Assembly: GCA_041686935.1 (NCBI GenBank)
Contig: JAWLCW010000001.1
Coordinates: forward strand, 1-64,000
Length of the DNA stretch: 64,000 nucleotides
Source: Mariniphaga sp041686935
Lineage (GTDB): Bacteria > Bacteroidota > Bacteroidia > Bacteroidales > Prolixibacteraceae
Direction of reading: 5' to 3'
Part shown: positions 1-8,685 of the stretch, piece after piece
Layout: each line of letters opens with the position of its first letter
Numbering within the stretch: the stretch's first letter is position 1
Translations under genes and position numbers: made by a program
The notes under the pieces: generated by a model
What the model saw: the letters and a program-made list of their open reading frames with translations, nothing else
What the model was told of the DNA's origin: nothing
Database searches by the model: none

Positions 1-327
1 TCCGTAAACAATCGGACTACCCGATGTGCCGGAGGCATTCACAGTTAGTGTACCTGTCCAGGAATCACCCCGCTTAAACAAAATCTGGTCGCCGGGTTTG
101 GGTGTAAAACCGTTTACCTTTTCCAAACTGCGCCAGGCTGAGTTTTCACTGGTACCTGAGTTCCCGTCGTTCCCTGATGAGGAACTGACGTAATAAACCG
201 TAGAATACCCAAATAAAGTCAAAACCTGAAATACTAATACCAGTAAACCTTTTTTAATTCCTGCCAAATCATTTTCTGTCCGGTTGAATTTTTCCCCGGA
301 TCTATTCTCATAAACCATATATCCCAT
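1..327 (-). CDS. Right-handed beta-helix / pectate-lyase-like secreted protein, N-terminal part
   Basis: Reading the minus strand from an ATG at 327 gives an open frame of 109 residues that runs off the left edge of the window, so the C-terminal bulk is missing. Residues 26-45 form a hydrophobic export signal. The segment after it (YYVSSSSGNDGNSGTSENSA, then PGDQILFKRGDSWTG) is the typical opening of Bacteroidota secreted beta-helix proteins, where the short motif GDxIxFKRGDxW starts the first helical turn. Such proteins are often polysaccharide lyases or glycan-binding proteins, but the catalytic part is not visible, so substrate cannot be assigned. Confidence 0.7.
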   Translation of the reverse strand, partial: MGYMVYENRSGEKFNRTENDLAGIKKGLLVLVFQVLTLFGYSTVYYVSSSSGNDGNSGTSENSAWRSLEKVNGFTPKPGDQILFKRGDSWTGTLTVNASGTSGSPIVYG

Positions 328-365
328 GATTATTAATTTGTAAAACCGTTTTTCTATTCCGTCTG

Positions 366-373
366 CAAAGATA
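366..373 (-). promoter_or_regulatory. Putative -7 element for the beta-helix gene
   Basis: The minus strand reads TATCTTTG, an exact match to the Bacteroidota -7 consensus TAnnTTTG, 38 bases upstream of the ATG at 327. No clear TTTG -33 element is seen at the right spacing, so the call is moderate. Confidence 0.4.
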
Positions 374-818
374 AAAAAGTTGTTACTTGTTGTTTTTAAA
401 TATGTTTCACAATGTTTAATTCCACTTTCTTAATAAAAATCATTAAACATAAATTCATTCTGTTCTTTGAAAATTTTGTCAGGCAAATAATTAGAAAGAA
501 GTTTATATTTACAAGAATAAAGCGCAAATACTTTATTTAAAAATGGAATTTAAATTTGTTCCATTTAGTTTAAACTAAAGAAAAATAACTTTGGGTTTTA
601 ATTGAATTGAAAAAATGTTCTTAAATAGAAACGCGGAATTTATTAGAATTTTTATTAAAATCTAAAATCACAATAAAATATTCAGATCAAGCATTAAACA
701 ATATCTGTTTATTATTAAATTTTCCGAGAGCGTTAATTTATATTCATTCTAAATAAATGAATCGGATAACAGGTCAATATTAAAAAATGAAGAAATTAAT
801 CTTCCTTAACATGTCGTT

Positions 819-850
819 TTTGCGGACAGTATTACAAAATTGTAAATTTG
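819..850 (+). promoter_or_regulatory. Promoter of fba
   Basis: TTTG at 819-822 and TAAATTTG at 843-850 are separated by 20 bases, a full match to the Bacteroidota sigma-ABfr consensus (TTTG, 19-21 bases, TAnnTTTG). Transcription would start near 857 and give a leader of roughly 45 bases before the ATG at 901. Confidence 0.7.
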
Positions 851-900
851 TACAAAACAAGGATTTAAGGTTAAATCAAATTTATTAAATATAAAAAATT

Positions 901-1980
901 ATGGAAAGAATAGCTGATGTTGTTAAGCCGGGAGTTGTAACAGGCTCCGACTTGCAATATATTTTTAAAGTAGCACAGAAGAACAAATTTGCGCTGCCTG
1001 CAGTGAATGTGGTTAGTTCCTCTTCGACAAATGCAGTAATGGAAGCAGCCAAGGCGGCCAATGCGCCGGTAATGATTCAGTTCTCCAACGGAGGTGCAGC
1101 ATTTAATGCAGGCAAAGGTTTGAAACTGGAAGGACACCAGGCTGCCATATTAGGTGCAATAGCAGGTGCCAAACATATTCATACTTTGGCCGAGGCTTAC
1201 GGAGTAAGGGTTGTTCTTCATACCGACCATGCAGCCAAAAAACTTTTACCCTGGATTGACGGCCTGCTTGATGCCAGTGAAAAACATTTTGCCGAAACCG
1301 GGAAACCGCTGTTCAGTTCACACATGCTCGACCTTTCGGAAGAACCACTGGAAGAAAACATTGAAATTTGCAAAAAATACCTTGAACGCATGAGCAAGAT
1401 AGGTATGACGCTCGAAATTGAGCTTGGTATTACTGGCGGCGAAGAAGATGGCGTGGACAACACCGATGTTGACAGCTCGAAATTATACACCCAACCCAAA
1501 GAAGTTTGTTATGCTTACGAAGAACTGAGTAAAGTTAGTCCGAATTTTACTGTTGCCGCTTCATTTGGTAACGTACATGGTGTTTACAAACCAGGCAACG
1601 TAAAACTTCAGCCGAAAATCCTGAAAAACTCGCAGGAGTACATCAAAAAGAAATTGAATCTCGACGATGATCTCCCGGTAGATTTTGTTTTCCATGGAGG
1701 TTCAGGCTCTGCGCTTGAAGAAATTCGTGAAGCCATTGATTATGGTGTGATCAAAATGAACATCGACACCGATACACAATGGGCATACTGGGATGGCGTG
1801 CGCAAATTTGAAGCTGAAAAACACGATTACCTGCAGGGGCAAATCGGAAACCCTGAGGGAGAAGATAAACCCAACAAAAAGTTTTACGACCCGCGTGTTT
1901 GGATTCGCAAAGCAGAAGAAGCCATGATTGCACGTCTGCAAAAAGCGTTTGAGGATTTGAATGCGGTGAATAGTTTATAA
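901..1980 (+). CDS. fba: Fructose-bisphosphate aldolase, class II
   Basis: Zinc-dependent aldolase that reversibly cleaves fructose 1,6-bisphosphate to dihydroxyacetone phosphate and glyceraldehyde 3-phosphate in cytosolic glycolysis and gluconeogenesis. At 359 residues it has the length of the E. coli FbaA type. Visible active-site residues are D109 and the zinc ligand H110 in HTDHAAKK, the acidic pair E181-E182 in ITGGEEDGVDN, H226 in FGNVHGVYKPG and H265 in FHGGSGS, followed by NIDTDTQWA for phosphate binding. The gene stands alone with its own promoter and is followed by a strong hairpin terminator shared with the convergent HEAT/DUF1080 gene. Confidence 0.95.
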   Translation: MERIADVVKPGVVTGSDLQYIFKVAQKNKFALPAVNVVSSSSTNAVMEAAKAANAPVMIQFSNGGAAFNAGKGLKLEGHQAAILGAIAGAKHIHTLAEAYGVRVVLHTDHAAKKLLPWIDGLLDASEKHFAETGKPLFSSHMLDLSEEPLEENIEICKKYLERMSKIGMTLEIELGITGGEEDGVDNTDVDSSKLYTQPKEVCYAYEELSKVSPNFTVAASFGNVHGVYKPGNVKLQPKILKNSQEYIKKKLNLDDDLPVDFVFHGGSGSALEEIREAIDYGVIKMNIDTDTQWAYWDGVRKFEAEKHDYLQGQIGNPEGEDKPNKKFYDPRVWIRKAEEAMIARLQKAFEDLNAVNSL

Positions 1981-2020
1981 AAATTAAGGAATAATTCCGA
2001 TACTAAACAGGAAATATAAG

Positions 2021-2057
2021 AAAACGGGACTCCAACTTACTGGAGTCCCGTTTTTCT
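2021..2057. terminator. Bidirectional intrinsic terminator between fba and the DUF1080 gene
   Basis: A stem of about 14 base pairs (2021-2034 with 2041-2054, core CGGGACTCCA/TGGAGTCCCG, 6-base loop) is flanked by A-tract and T-tract, so it can stop transcription from both sides. Confidence 0.85.
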
Positions 2058-2073
2058 TTTTAAAAGACAATCT

Positions 2074-5000
2074 TTATTTCCCCAAATCTTTAATCCGGAT
2101 ATTCCGGAATTTCAGTTCCGAACCATGTCCCAGGAAACCGATGTATCCTGTTTCGCGTTTCAGGCCGGGATGGTCTCTGCCGTCGATTGTACCGTTTTTA
2201 CTGGCTTCGGCAATGTCGCCGTCCAGAATTACTGTGCCATTCAGGGTAATTTTAATGCGTGGTCCCTGAACCACCACTTCCTGTTCGTTCCATTCGCCAA
2301 CCGGTTTCAGGTAGCCCCGTTTGGCCGGAATAACCCCGTAAACCGAACCGTGGTACTGGTATTCGTGCAGGTTGGCATAAATGGGCGCTGTGTTGTCGAG
2401 AATCTGCAATTCCATTCCCTGGTAAGCGGCATCGCCTGTTAGCGGCGTCCGAATTCCCAGTCCGTTGTTGGCGCCGGGAGTAAGCTGAAATTCAAACCGG
2501 ATAATAAAATCGCTGTACTCTTTTTGAGTAAACAGGTTTCCGTGACCGCCACGTTTCGGCTGCACCACCAGTTCGTCGTTTTCAGCAAAATAGTCGGTTG
2601 TATTTCCCTGCCAGCCATCCAGGTTCATGCCGTTAAATAACGATATAAATCCTTCGGTTTTTTCCTCTTCGGTCAGGCCAATTTCATCGGTGTTTATTTC
2701 TTTCACGTAAATATCGCGGAATGTCAGCTCGTTGCCATGGGCCTGCAGTTCAATGGTTCCTTCTTCAAAAATCGGAATGCTGCGGTCCCAGTAATTGTCC
2801 ATGCGCACATTGTCCACAACCAGTTCGCCGTTGAGGTAAACCGTTACTTTTTCGCCAATCATTTTAATGCGGAAGGTGTTCCATTCGCCAACCGGATTAT
2901 CGGCCACTTTCAGCGGGTCGCGTATGTTGTCGGGATTGTTGTTGTACAGTCCTCCCGAGCCTACCTGGGCGCCAACTCTCACAAGCGAGGTATCCCAAAT
3001 TTGCACCTGCGGCGTTCCCCTGAGATAAATGCCGCTGTCGCCTTCGCGGGTAATTCTCCAGTCCACAATCAGCTCAAAGTCTTTGTAGTTTTTAACCGAA
3101 ACCAGGTTTGCGCCATGACCGTTGAAAACAATCTGGCCATCTTTTACACTCCAGTTTTCAAACATCTTTTTGTTGGCTTCTTCCCGGGCTTTGGCACGTT
3201 CCGCATCGCTCAACCGGGCAATTTTTATGGGGTTTCCGTCCAGCAACATGCCCTGCCAGCCATCCAGGTTTTTTCCGTTGAACATGGAAACAAACCCTTC
3301 TTCTTTAGGTATTTGAGCCAGATAATTATTGATGTTGATGATGTCGTAATCACTTTCATCGCCGGTTAAAACCGAAGCAATGCGTTCGAGCATGCTCCGT
3401 ACTTTTTTGCCGGCAAAACTGTTTTTCCCGTCGGAGTCGGGCAGGGCAATGCGCATAATGGCACGCGCAGCGGTTTGCTGCAACTCGCGTTCATCCAGAA
3501 ACTGTTCGAGGTAAACCAGCGAAAGGAATGTTTTCAGATTGCCAATGGCGTTGATGACCTGTCGCTTGTCGTTCACACTGGAAGCATACGGCATAATTTT
3601 CCGGTACTGCAGCAGTTTCTGGTCGTCGGGCAAGCTGGCCGAACGCACCTGACGTACAAAGTTGGAAAAAGCCTTGGAGCGGTAATCGCCGGTTGAATTT
3701 TCAGCCACTTCATACAGCGAAGCAGCGGCTGAGTAGTCTTTCCAGCCGGCAAGGGCTTCAAAAGCCGTTTCTTTGAGGCTGCCTGACGAGTTATTGAAAT
3801 AATCTGAAACAGATTTCAGTGCCACATCGCCGCCAATTTCAGGAAGAATAGCCAGAATCCGTTCTTTTTTGTTTGTGGTTTTTAATGCCTGAAGCAGTTT
3901 TCCGTTTTCGGTTTTCTCGGCTTCAACGCCTGTTGCGGCTGCCACAACGGCCTGTTGCACCTGATGTACTTCTTTTTCCGTTTCAACATTCAGCAGCAAT
4001 TGAATCAAGGCATCGAGGTTTTGTTCAGTTGAAATATTTTTTAACGCTTCAAAGGCTGAAGTCCGTTCAGCCTGGTTTTGAGATTTTGTAACCGCCAGAA
4101 TATCGTAGAAATATTGATTCCCCGACTTTGCAGCAATCAAATCAATAAAGGCAGCTTTTGTGGCTCCCGAAGTATTTTTCATGCGTGTTGCAACTGGTTC
4201 CAGATGTTTTTGGTCAAGTAGCTGAACAAACGCTGTTTTTGAAGCTTCAAGGTCAGTTCCTTTCTCCATGTGATTCAGCAATACGGGAACGGCTTCTTTC
4301 TTCTGCAAACGCGTTAGTGCTTCAATGGCATCTTCCCGAACAATAGGTAAAGCATCATTCAGGTTGCCTGTAATAAATCCAATGGCAAGTTTGTCACCTC
4401 TGCGGCCCAGCATGTCGATGATTTCGGCCTTTTTTTCGCCTGAAACGGTGCCGGCTTTGTTCATCCATTCCCGTGTGGCGGCTACACCTCCCACTTTTTC
4501 GGAAATGTTCAGTGCAGCATACCGAAATTCTTTGTTGTTGCTGTCAACTGCCTTCAGCAACATCGGCATGGCATCGTAGCCAAAATGTTTGGCATAGACT
4601 GAAAGTGCGGCGGTATTGTTGTGTAGTTTGTCGTCGGCTTGGTTGGCTTTCATCACAGCTTTCAGGGCTTTCCGGCTAAGTTTGGTTTCGCCTTTTTCAG
4701 CCAGACGGTTAGCGTAATCCAGAAAAGCTTCTGCTGCATGTGTGGGTTCGTATTTAAAATCAACATTCTGAGCTGCTTTCAGTATTAGTTTATATGACTC
4801 GGGACTTCCGATACTGGCCAGTGCACCAAGCGCCACCTTGCGCAGATTTGCATTTTCCGAATCTGCAACTACGGAAATGGCCCTCAAAGCCGGCTCGTAA
4901 CGGAGCTCGCCCAAAGCTTTTGTCAGGGCTATCTTTCCGTCATCGCTTACTGTTGAAAAATTTTCAAGCAAAGCTGCGCCTGCACTTTCAGAACCAATGG

Positions 5001-5475
5001 CTACCAGTGTTTGTGTAACCGGTTCGGTGAGTTCTGCATTTTCGAGATACTTTTTAATGGCATTTACCGATTTATCGCTTCCCACCAGGTTTAACTGGTT
5101 CAGTAAAAAGGTTCTTACTTCAGTGTCGGTGTGTGCTTCCAGTGCAGTCAGCAGGCCGTTTTCCACCAGGTGGCGGGCATCTTCTTTCCCAAAATTGCTG
5201 GTGTAGCGTGCCAGGCTGTTGATGGCAAAACGAATGGCTGTGTCGTCACCAACACCGGCCGGTGTTAAAAGTTGTGCCATTTTTTCAAATCCCTGCGGGC
5301 CCAAATCAATCAGTTCGTTCAACACACGGTTGCGGTGTTCCAGGTCGTTGGCTGGCATTTGGGCAAGGGCATCGGCTACTTTGGTATCGGGCGTTCTTCG
5401 GTCCTGCGCAAAAGCTACTGTGGTAACTATGGACAGGAACAGTATGGCTGCACATCGAACTATTCTTTTATTCAT
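2074..5475 (-). CDS. Secreted HEAT-repeat protein with two C-terminal DUF1080 (3-keto-glycoside hydrolase/lyase) domains
   Basis: A 1133-residue exported protein. The start at 5475 is chosen because MNKRIVRC begins a clear signal peptide ending in VAFAQ; a longer frame to 5547 would begin inside an intergenic repeat. Residues about 50-700 are alpha-helical HEAT-type repeats. Two DUF1080 domains (PF06439, concanavalin-like fold) follow at about 727-941 and 942-1133, each opening with LFNG/MFNGxNLDGWQG. Members of this family act on 3-keto-glycosides; the second copy keeps the family-typical LEFQ-like core (FEFQLTP, GMELQILD) more clearly than the first. The gene lies 59 bases downstream of a Gfo/Idh/MocA oxidoreductase, which fits oxidation at C3 followed by bond cleavage. 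Substrate is unknown; the HEAT fusion and domain duplication are unusual. Confidence 0.85.
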   Translation of the reverse strand: MNKRIVRCAAILFLSIVTTVAFAQDRRTPDTKVADALAQMPANDLEHRNRVLNELIDLGPQGFEKMAQLLTPAGVGDDTAIRFAINSLARYTSNFGKEDARHLVENGLLTALEAHTDTEVRTFLLNQLNLVGSDKSVNAIKKYLENAELTEPVTQTLVAIGSESAGAALLENFSTVSDDGKIALTKALGELRYEPALRAISVVADSENANLRKVALGALASIGSPESYKLILKAAQNVDFKYEPTHAAEAFLDYANRLAEKGETKLSRKALKAVMKANQADDKLHNNTAALSVYAKHFGYDAMPMLLKAVDSNNKEFRYAALNISEKVGGVAATREWMNKAGTVSGEKKAEIIDMLGRRGDKLAIGFITGNLNDALPIVREDAIEALTRLQKKEAVPVLLNHMEKGTDLEASKTAFVQLLDQKHLEPVATRMKNTSGATKAAFIDLIAAKSGNQYFYDILAVTKSQNQAERTSAFEALKNISTEQNLDALIQLLLNVETEKEVHQVQQAVVAAATGVEAEKTENGKLLQALKTTNKKERILAILPEIGGDVALKSVSDYFNNSSGSLKETAFEALAGWKDYSAAASLYEVAENSTGDYRSKAFSNFVRQVRSASLPDDQKLLQYRKIMPYASSVNDKRQVINAIGNLKTFLSLVYLEQFLDERELQQTAARAIMRIALPDSDGKNSFAGKKVRSMLERIASVLTGDESDYDIININNYLAQIPKEEGFVSMFNGKNLDGWQGMLLDGNPIKIARLSDAERAKAREEANKKMFENWSVKDGQIVFNGHGANLVSVKNYKDFELIVDWRITREGDSGIYLRGTPQVQIWDTSLVRVGAQVGSGGLYNNNPDNIRDPLKVADNPVGEWNTFRIKMIGEKVTVYLNGELVVDNVRMDNYWDRSIPIFEEGTIELQAHGNELTFRDIYVKEINTDEIGLTEEEKTEGFISLFNGMNLDGWQGNTTDYFAENDELVVQPKRGGHGNLFTQKEYSDFIIRFEFQLTPGANNGLGIRTPLTGDAAYQGMELQILDNTAPIYANLHEYQYHGSVYGVIPAKRGYLKPVGEWNEQEVVVQGPRIKITLNGTVILDGDIAEASKNGTIDGRDHPGLKRETGYIGFLGHGSELKFRNIRIKDLGK

Positions 5476-5506
5476 TTTTAGCTTATTGTTTATATTATTA
5501 ATTTTT

Positions 5507-5536
5507 AAAGTCCCCTTTGGGGATTTAGGGGCTTCT
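5507..5536. repeat. CCCC-TTT-GGGG intergenic repeat
   Basis: A small hairpin TCCCC-TTT-GGGGA (5511-5523) followed by TTTAGGGGCTT. A related copy lies at 63796-63827. It sits between the oxidoreductase stop and the downstream start. In the frame of the DUF1080 gene it would encode an APKSPKG-like leader, which argues against the longer start. Confidence 0.6.
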
Positions 5537-6806
5537 ATAATGTCCACGGAGCACGCATGGGCTGGTTAATCAACCGGTTAGCTCCTTCATCATCAATAAA
5601 CTGCAGTTTATCGGGGTCGAAGTTTAACGTACGGCCCAGCCTGACAGCTATGATTCCCAGGTTCACCAGGGTAGCTGACCAGAATCCGTTGGTTTCGTTT
5701 AAAGCGAACTTCTTCCGGGTTTTTACCGATTCAGAAAAGATTGAAATCTGAGGTTCCGGGTCGGGTAATGTTTTCAGGAACGACTGCAGGTTGGGAATAT
5801 CGGAACGGAAACCCCGGAAAATTTTTCCGTTGGGACCTTCGATGTAAGCTGCGTCCTGGTCTTTGTTTGCGCCGTCGAGAATTATCTGACATCCGTCGGC
5901 GTAAGTATAGGTAATTCGTCTCCACGAGCCCACTGCATCGTAATGTTGTTGTGGAGCGTCCACTTCAATTTTCACCGGTGCGGTATCGTCTTTTCCGAGC
6001 ATGTACTGCACAGGGTCGAGGTAGTGCTGGCCCATATCGCCCAGTCCGCCGCCGTCGTAATCCCAGTACCCGCGGAACTTGGAATGAACACGTTCAGAAT
6101 TATAGGGTTTGTAAGGCGCCGGTCCGAGCCACATGTCGTAATCGAGGTTTTCAGGCACCGGCATGGGTTTCAGGTTGTGTTCGCCGCTCCAGTAAAATTT
6201 CCAGTCGTAGCCGGTTACCCCACTCACTGTAAACTTCAGCGGCCAGCCGAGAATTCCGCTGTCAATCACTTTTTTCAACGGTTTTACGTCGGTGCCAAGT
6301 CCGTAAAAATTGTCCTTAAACCGAAACCAGGTGTTCAGCCGGAACATTCGTCCGTGGGCATTTACGGCTTCCATCACTTTTTTACCTTCGCCAATGGTAC
6401 GGGTCATGGGTTTTTCGCACCAGATGTCTTTGCCGGCCTTTGCGGCTTCAACGGCCTGGATGCCGTGCCAGTGGGGCGGCGTGGCAATGTGAACGATATC
6501 CACTTCGGGCAGTTGAATCAACTCCCTGTAATCACTAAAGGTTTTCACATCGTAATCAATCATGCTTTTGGCGCGTTCCAGGTGCAGGCGGTCCACATCG
6601 CATATAGCCACCACACGGGTGCCTTCGTAGGGAATGTGCCCGCGGCCCATGCCGCCAACACCAATAATTCCTTTGGTCAACTGGTCGGATGGAGCAATAA
6701 AACCATTGCCTCCCAGCACATGGCGCGGAACAATGGTTAAGCCTGCCCCGGCCACCAGTGCGCTCTTTAAAAATCTTCTTCTCGAAGTCGGACTTTTACT
6801 ATTCAT
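5535..6806 (-). CDS. Gfo/Idh/MocA-family oxidoreductase with Tat signal
   Basis: A 423-residue NAD(P)-dependent sugar oxidoreductase. The start at 6806 is chosen because it places SRRRFLKSALVAGAG, a twin-arginine signal, at the N-terminus; the longer frame adds 21 residues without family features. The Rossmann motif is IGVGGMGRGH, the conserved lysine motif is CEKPMTRT, and GDMGQHYLDPVQY is the C-domain motif with the catalytic histidine. Tat export of folded, cofactor-loaded oxidoreductases of this family is common in Bacteroidota. It precedes the HEAT/DUF1080 gene on the same strand and probably forms a transcription unit with it. Likely role: C3 oxidation or epimerisation of a sugar in the periplasm; substrate unknown. 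Confidence 0.85.
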   Translation of the reverse strand: MNSKSPTSRRRFLKSALVAGAGLTIVPRHVLGGNGFIAPSDQLTKGIIGVGGMGRGHIPYEGTRVVAICDVDRLHLERAKSMIDYDVKTFSDYRELIQLPEVDIVHIATPPHWHGIQAVEAAKAGKDIWCEKPMTRTIGEGKKVMEAVNAHGRMFRLNTWFRFKDNFYGLGTDVKPLKKVIDSGILGWPLKFTVSGVTGYDWKFYWSGEHNLKPMPVPENLDYDMWLGPAPYKPYNSERVHSKFRGYWDYDGGGLGDMGQHYLDPVQYMLGKDDTAPVKIEVDAPQQHYDAVGSWRRITYTYADGCQIILDGANKDQDAAYIEGPNGKIFRGFRSDIPNLQSFLKTLPDPEPQISIFSESVKTRKKFALNETNGFWSATLVNLGIIAVRLGRTLNFDPDKLQFIDDEGANRLINQPMRAPWTL

Positions 6807-6869
6807 TGTATTTCTGTTTAATTTTTCGGAAAAACGAAATCTATCCTTATTCTCTGAAAAAACCTCCAC

Positions 6870-6895
6870 AAAAGGTTTCCATAAAAGGTTTCCAT
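6870..6895. repeat. Perfect 13-bp tandem duplication in a leader
   Basis: AAAAGGTTTCCAT occurs twice head to tail (6870-6882 and 6883-6895), just upstream of the oxidoreductase start and just downstream of its likely -7 element, at or next to the expected transcription start. Confidence 0.7.
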
Positions 6896-6904
6896 AATAA
6901 ATTC

Positions 6905-6912
6905 CAAAGATA
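6905..6912 (-). promoter_or_regulatory. Putative -7 element for the oxidoreductase/DUF1080 unit
   Basis: The minus strand reads TATCTTTG, matching TAnnTTTG, about 100 bases upstream of the start at 6806. A -33 TTTG is not evident. Confidence 0.45.
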
Positions 6913-7068
6913 AAATTTACTTTTTAAAAATTTAGAAAACTTTGACAGTAAAAATTATTCAAGCGTTTATCCGGTTGATGGATTGTTGAAAAATACATTT
7001 TTTGCCGGATGGATTAAAAATGGTAAAATTCTATCTTTAACCCTTTCTGAAAAACCAAAAAATTCGAT

Positions 7069-7956
7069 ATGAAGAGTATTCCTGTAATTGCCGTTTCCGG
7101 AAAATCGCTGGCCGAGGCTTATGAAACCGCCCTGATTTCGCTTTACGAAAAAGGTACGCGTTTTAAAACCCAGTACGATAAACCCGGCGACCCGCTAAGC
7201 ATCGACTGTACTTTGAACCTGACCATTGAAGAGCCGGAAACCGATCCGGTGGTTCACATGGCCTTTCCGGGTGGCATTGAAGACTTAAAAGAATATGTGC
7301 TTGAACTGAAAGGTTTTAAAGACCACTGGGTGAAAAACATGAACGACAAAAACGACACCCGCTGGGAATACACCTATCATGGCCGGTTAAAAAACTATGG
7401 CGTTTGGAAAGAACTGGTGAACGGAAATTCAGCAGAAACCGGTCCTTTCAAAGTTGATCAGATTCAAAGTGTAATCGACAAACTTTCTTCACAACCTTTT
7501 ACGCGCCAGGCACAAATGATTACCTGGATGCCGAACCTGGACAATACCTGTTACGATCCTCCCTGTTTGCAATCGCTGTGGTACCGCATTCTGGAAGATG
7601 AGGAAGGTATTTACTGGCTGAACTGCAACATCCGGTTCAGGAGTAACGATGCCTGGGGCGCCAGCTTTATGAATATGTTCGGATTTATTCAGTTTAACAA
7701 AGAAGTAATTGCAGCAGGCGTTGCTAAAAAAACAGGAAAAACAGTAAAACTGGGCAGGCTAAACTGGCAGGCCGACTCCTACCACATTTACGGTAAAGAT
7801 ATTCAGGCCGCCAAAGAACGCCTTTTCGACCGGGTAACCGACATGCCGTTTGAGGAACGCACCATGCCGTTTAACGACCCCTTCATTCGCGAAATGTATG
7901 ATGCGGCAGTGCCTGCTATTATTCAGAAAATTAAGGAGTTTGATGAACGGCATTAA
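7069..7956 (+). CDS. Thymidylate synthase-fold protein (archaeal-like ThyA)
   Basis: A 295-residue protein that keeps the thymidylate synthase signatures in divergent form: R146 in TRQAQMITWMPNLD, the nucleophile C166 in PPCLQSLWY (instead of the usual PCH), RSND at 191-194, N202 eight residues after that aspartate (the position that selects dUMP over dCMP), and HIY at 238-240 for the deoxyribose hydroxyl. ThyA converts dUMP to dTMP using methylene-tetrahydrofolate. The PPCLQ form resembles archaeal and phage-like ThyA relatives more than the canonical bacterial enzyme. It stands alone between divergent and HigBA genes. It could be the cell's only dTMP synthase or a second paralogue with another pyrimidine substrate; the window cannot decide. 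Confidence 0.75.
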   Translation: MKSIPVIAVSGKSLAEAYETALISLYEKGTRFKTQYDKPGDPLSIDCTLNLTIEEPETDPVVHMAFPGGIEDLKEYVLELKGFKDHWVKNMNDKNDTRWEYTYHGRLKNYGVWKELVNGNSAETGPFKVDQIQSVIDKLSSQPFTRQAQMITWMPNLDNTCYDPPCLQSLWYRILEDEEGIYWLNCNIRFRSNDAWGASFMNMFGFIQFNKEVIAAGVAKKTGKTVKLGRLNWQADSYHIYGKDIQAAKERLFDRVTDMPFEERTMPFNDPFIREMYDAAVPAIIQKIKEFDERH

Positions 7957-8006
7957 GGCTATTTGAAAAATTAACAACCGTAGTTACCGAATTGGTATCT
8001 TTTATT

Positions 8007-8014
8007 TATCTTTG
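8007..8014 (+). promoter_or_regulatory. Putative -7 element of the higBA operon
   Basis: TATCTTTG matches TAnnTTTG exactly, 17 bases before the toxin ATG at 8032, so the transcript would have a very short leader. Confidence 0.5.
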
Positions 8015-8031
8015 TTTCAAAATATTGCGAA

Positions 8032-8325
8032 ATGAGAGTTGTCGCAAAAAAAATACTACGCGATTTTTGGGAGAAATATTCTGATTCTGAGGAACAATTA
8101 AAAACCTGGTATAAAGAAGCGTCAAAGGCAAAATGGAAGAATCCGAATCAAATAAAAAAAGAATACGCCAAAGCAAGTATTTTGAAAGGCGGGCGTGTAG
8201 TATTTAATATAGGGGGAAATAAGTATCGATTAATAGTTGATATAAATTATGAAAGAGAATGGGTGTTCATTAGATTCATTGGCACTCACAATGAGTATGA
8301 TAAAATTGATGCAGAAAGAATTTAA
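8032..8325 (+). CDS. higB: HigB-family mRNA interferase toxin
   Basis: A 97-residue basic protein of the HigB/RelE-like fold (PF09907). Family features are the N-terminal helix KKILRDFWEKY, the tryptophan-rich segment TWYKEASKAKW, and the strands VVFNIGGNKYRLIVDI and WVFIRFIGTHNEYDKID with the terminal basic/histidine residues. HigB toxins cleave ribosome-bound mRNA. The gene comes first and the antitoxin follows after 3 bases, the inverted toxin-first order typical of higBA. Confidence 0.88.
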   Translation: MRVVAKKILRDFWEKYSDSEEQLKTWYKEASKAKWKNPNQIKKEYAKASILKGGRVVFNIGGNKYRLIVDINYEREWVFIRFIGTHNEYDKIDAERI

Positions 8326-8328
8326 AAA

Positions 8329-8685
8329 ATGGTAATAAAAGCAATTAAAACAGAAGAACAATATTATAATTCCTTGGAAAGACTTGAAAAAATTTTCCAT
8401 GCTCCGGTTGATTCCAGGGAAGGTGATGAAGCAGAAGTTTTATCCATTTTAATCGAAAAATATGAGGATGAACATTTCCCTATCGATCCACCGGATCCAA
8501 TAGAAGCTATCAAATTTAGGATGGAGCAAATGGGGATGACTCAAAAAGATTTATCTGATATTATTGGATACAAAAGCAGGGTTTCAGAGATTTTAAATAA
8601 GAAAAGAAAATTAAATCTCAAGATGATTCGCAATCTGCATAACAAACTCAAAATACCCTACGAATCGTTAATCTCAGATTATTAG
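8329..8685 (+). CDS. higA: HigA-family antitoxin with XRE helix-turn-helix
   Basis: A 118-residue antitoxin. The N-terminal half (IKTEEQYYNSLERLEKIF, then EVLSILIEKYEDE) is the small helical domain of this HigA group. Residues about 68-118 are an XRE-type helix-turn-helix (MGMTQKDLSDIIGYKSRVSEILNKK), which binds the toxin and autorepresses the operon. It follows higB after 3 bases. Its stop overlaps the lipB stop on the other strand by 4 bases, so the two units converge with no spacer. A microprotein at 48707-48874 resembles only the N-terminal domain of this protein. Confidence 0.88.
   Translation: MVIKAIKTEEQYYNSLERLEKIFHAPVDSREGDEAEVLSILIEKYEDEHFPIDPPDPIEAIKFRMEQMGMTQKDLSDIIGYKSRVSEILNKKRKLNLKMIRNLHNKLKIPYESLISDY

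Larger units (their letters stand above)
328..900. other. AT-rich divergent intergenic region
   Basis: About 570 bases of very AT-rich DNA between the divergently transcribed beta-helix gene and the aldolase gene. Apart from the two promoter-like elements listed separately I see no gene, RNA or strong hairpin in it. Confidence 0.6.

Noticed and set aside
2737..3369. 210-residue plus-strand frame
   Set aside because: Lies wholly antisense to the HEAT/DUF1080 gene, has no recognisable motif and no leader; a shadow frame.
5943..6740. 265-residue plus-strand frame
   Set aside because: Antisense to the Gfo/Idh/MocA gene, whose motifs are clear; composition is typical of a complementary-strand shadow.
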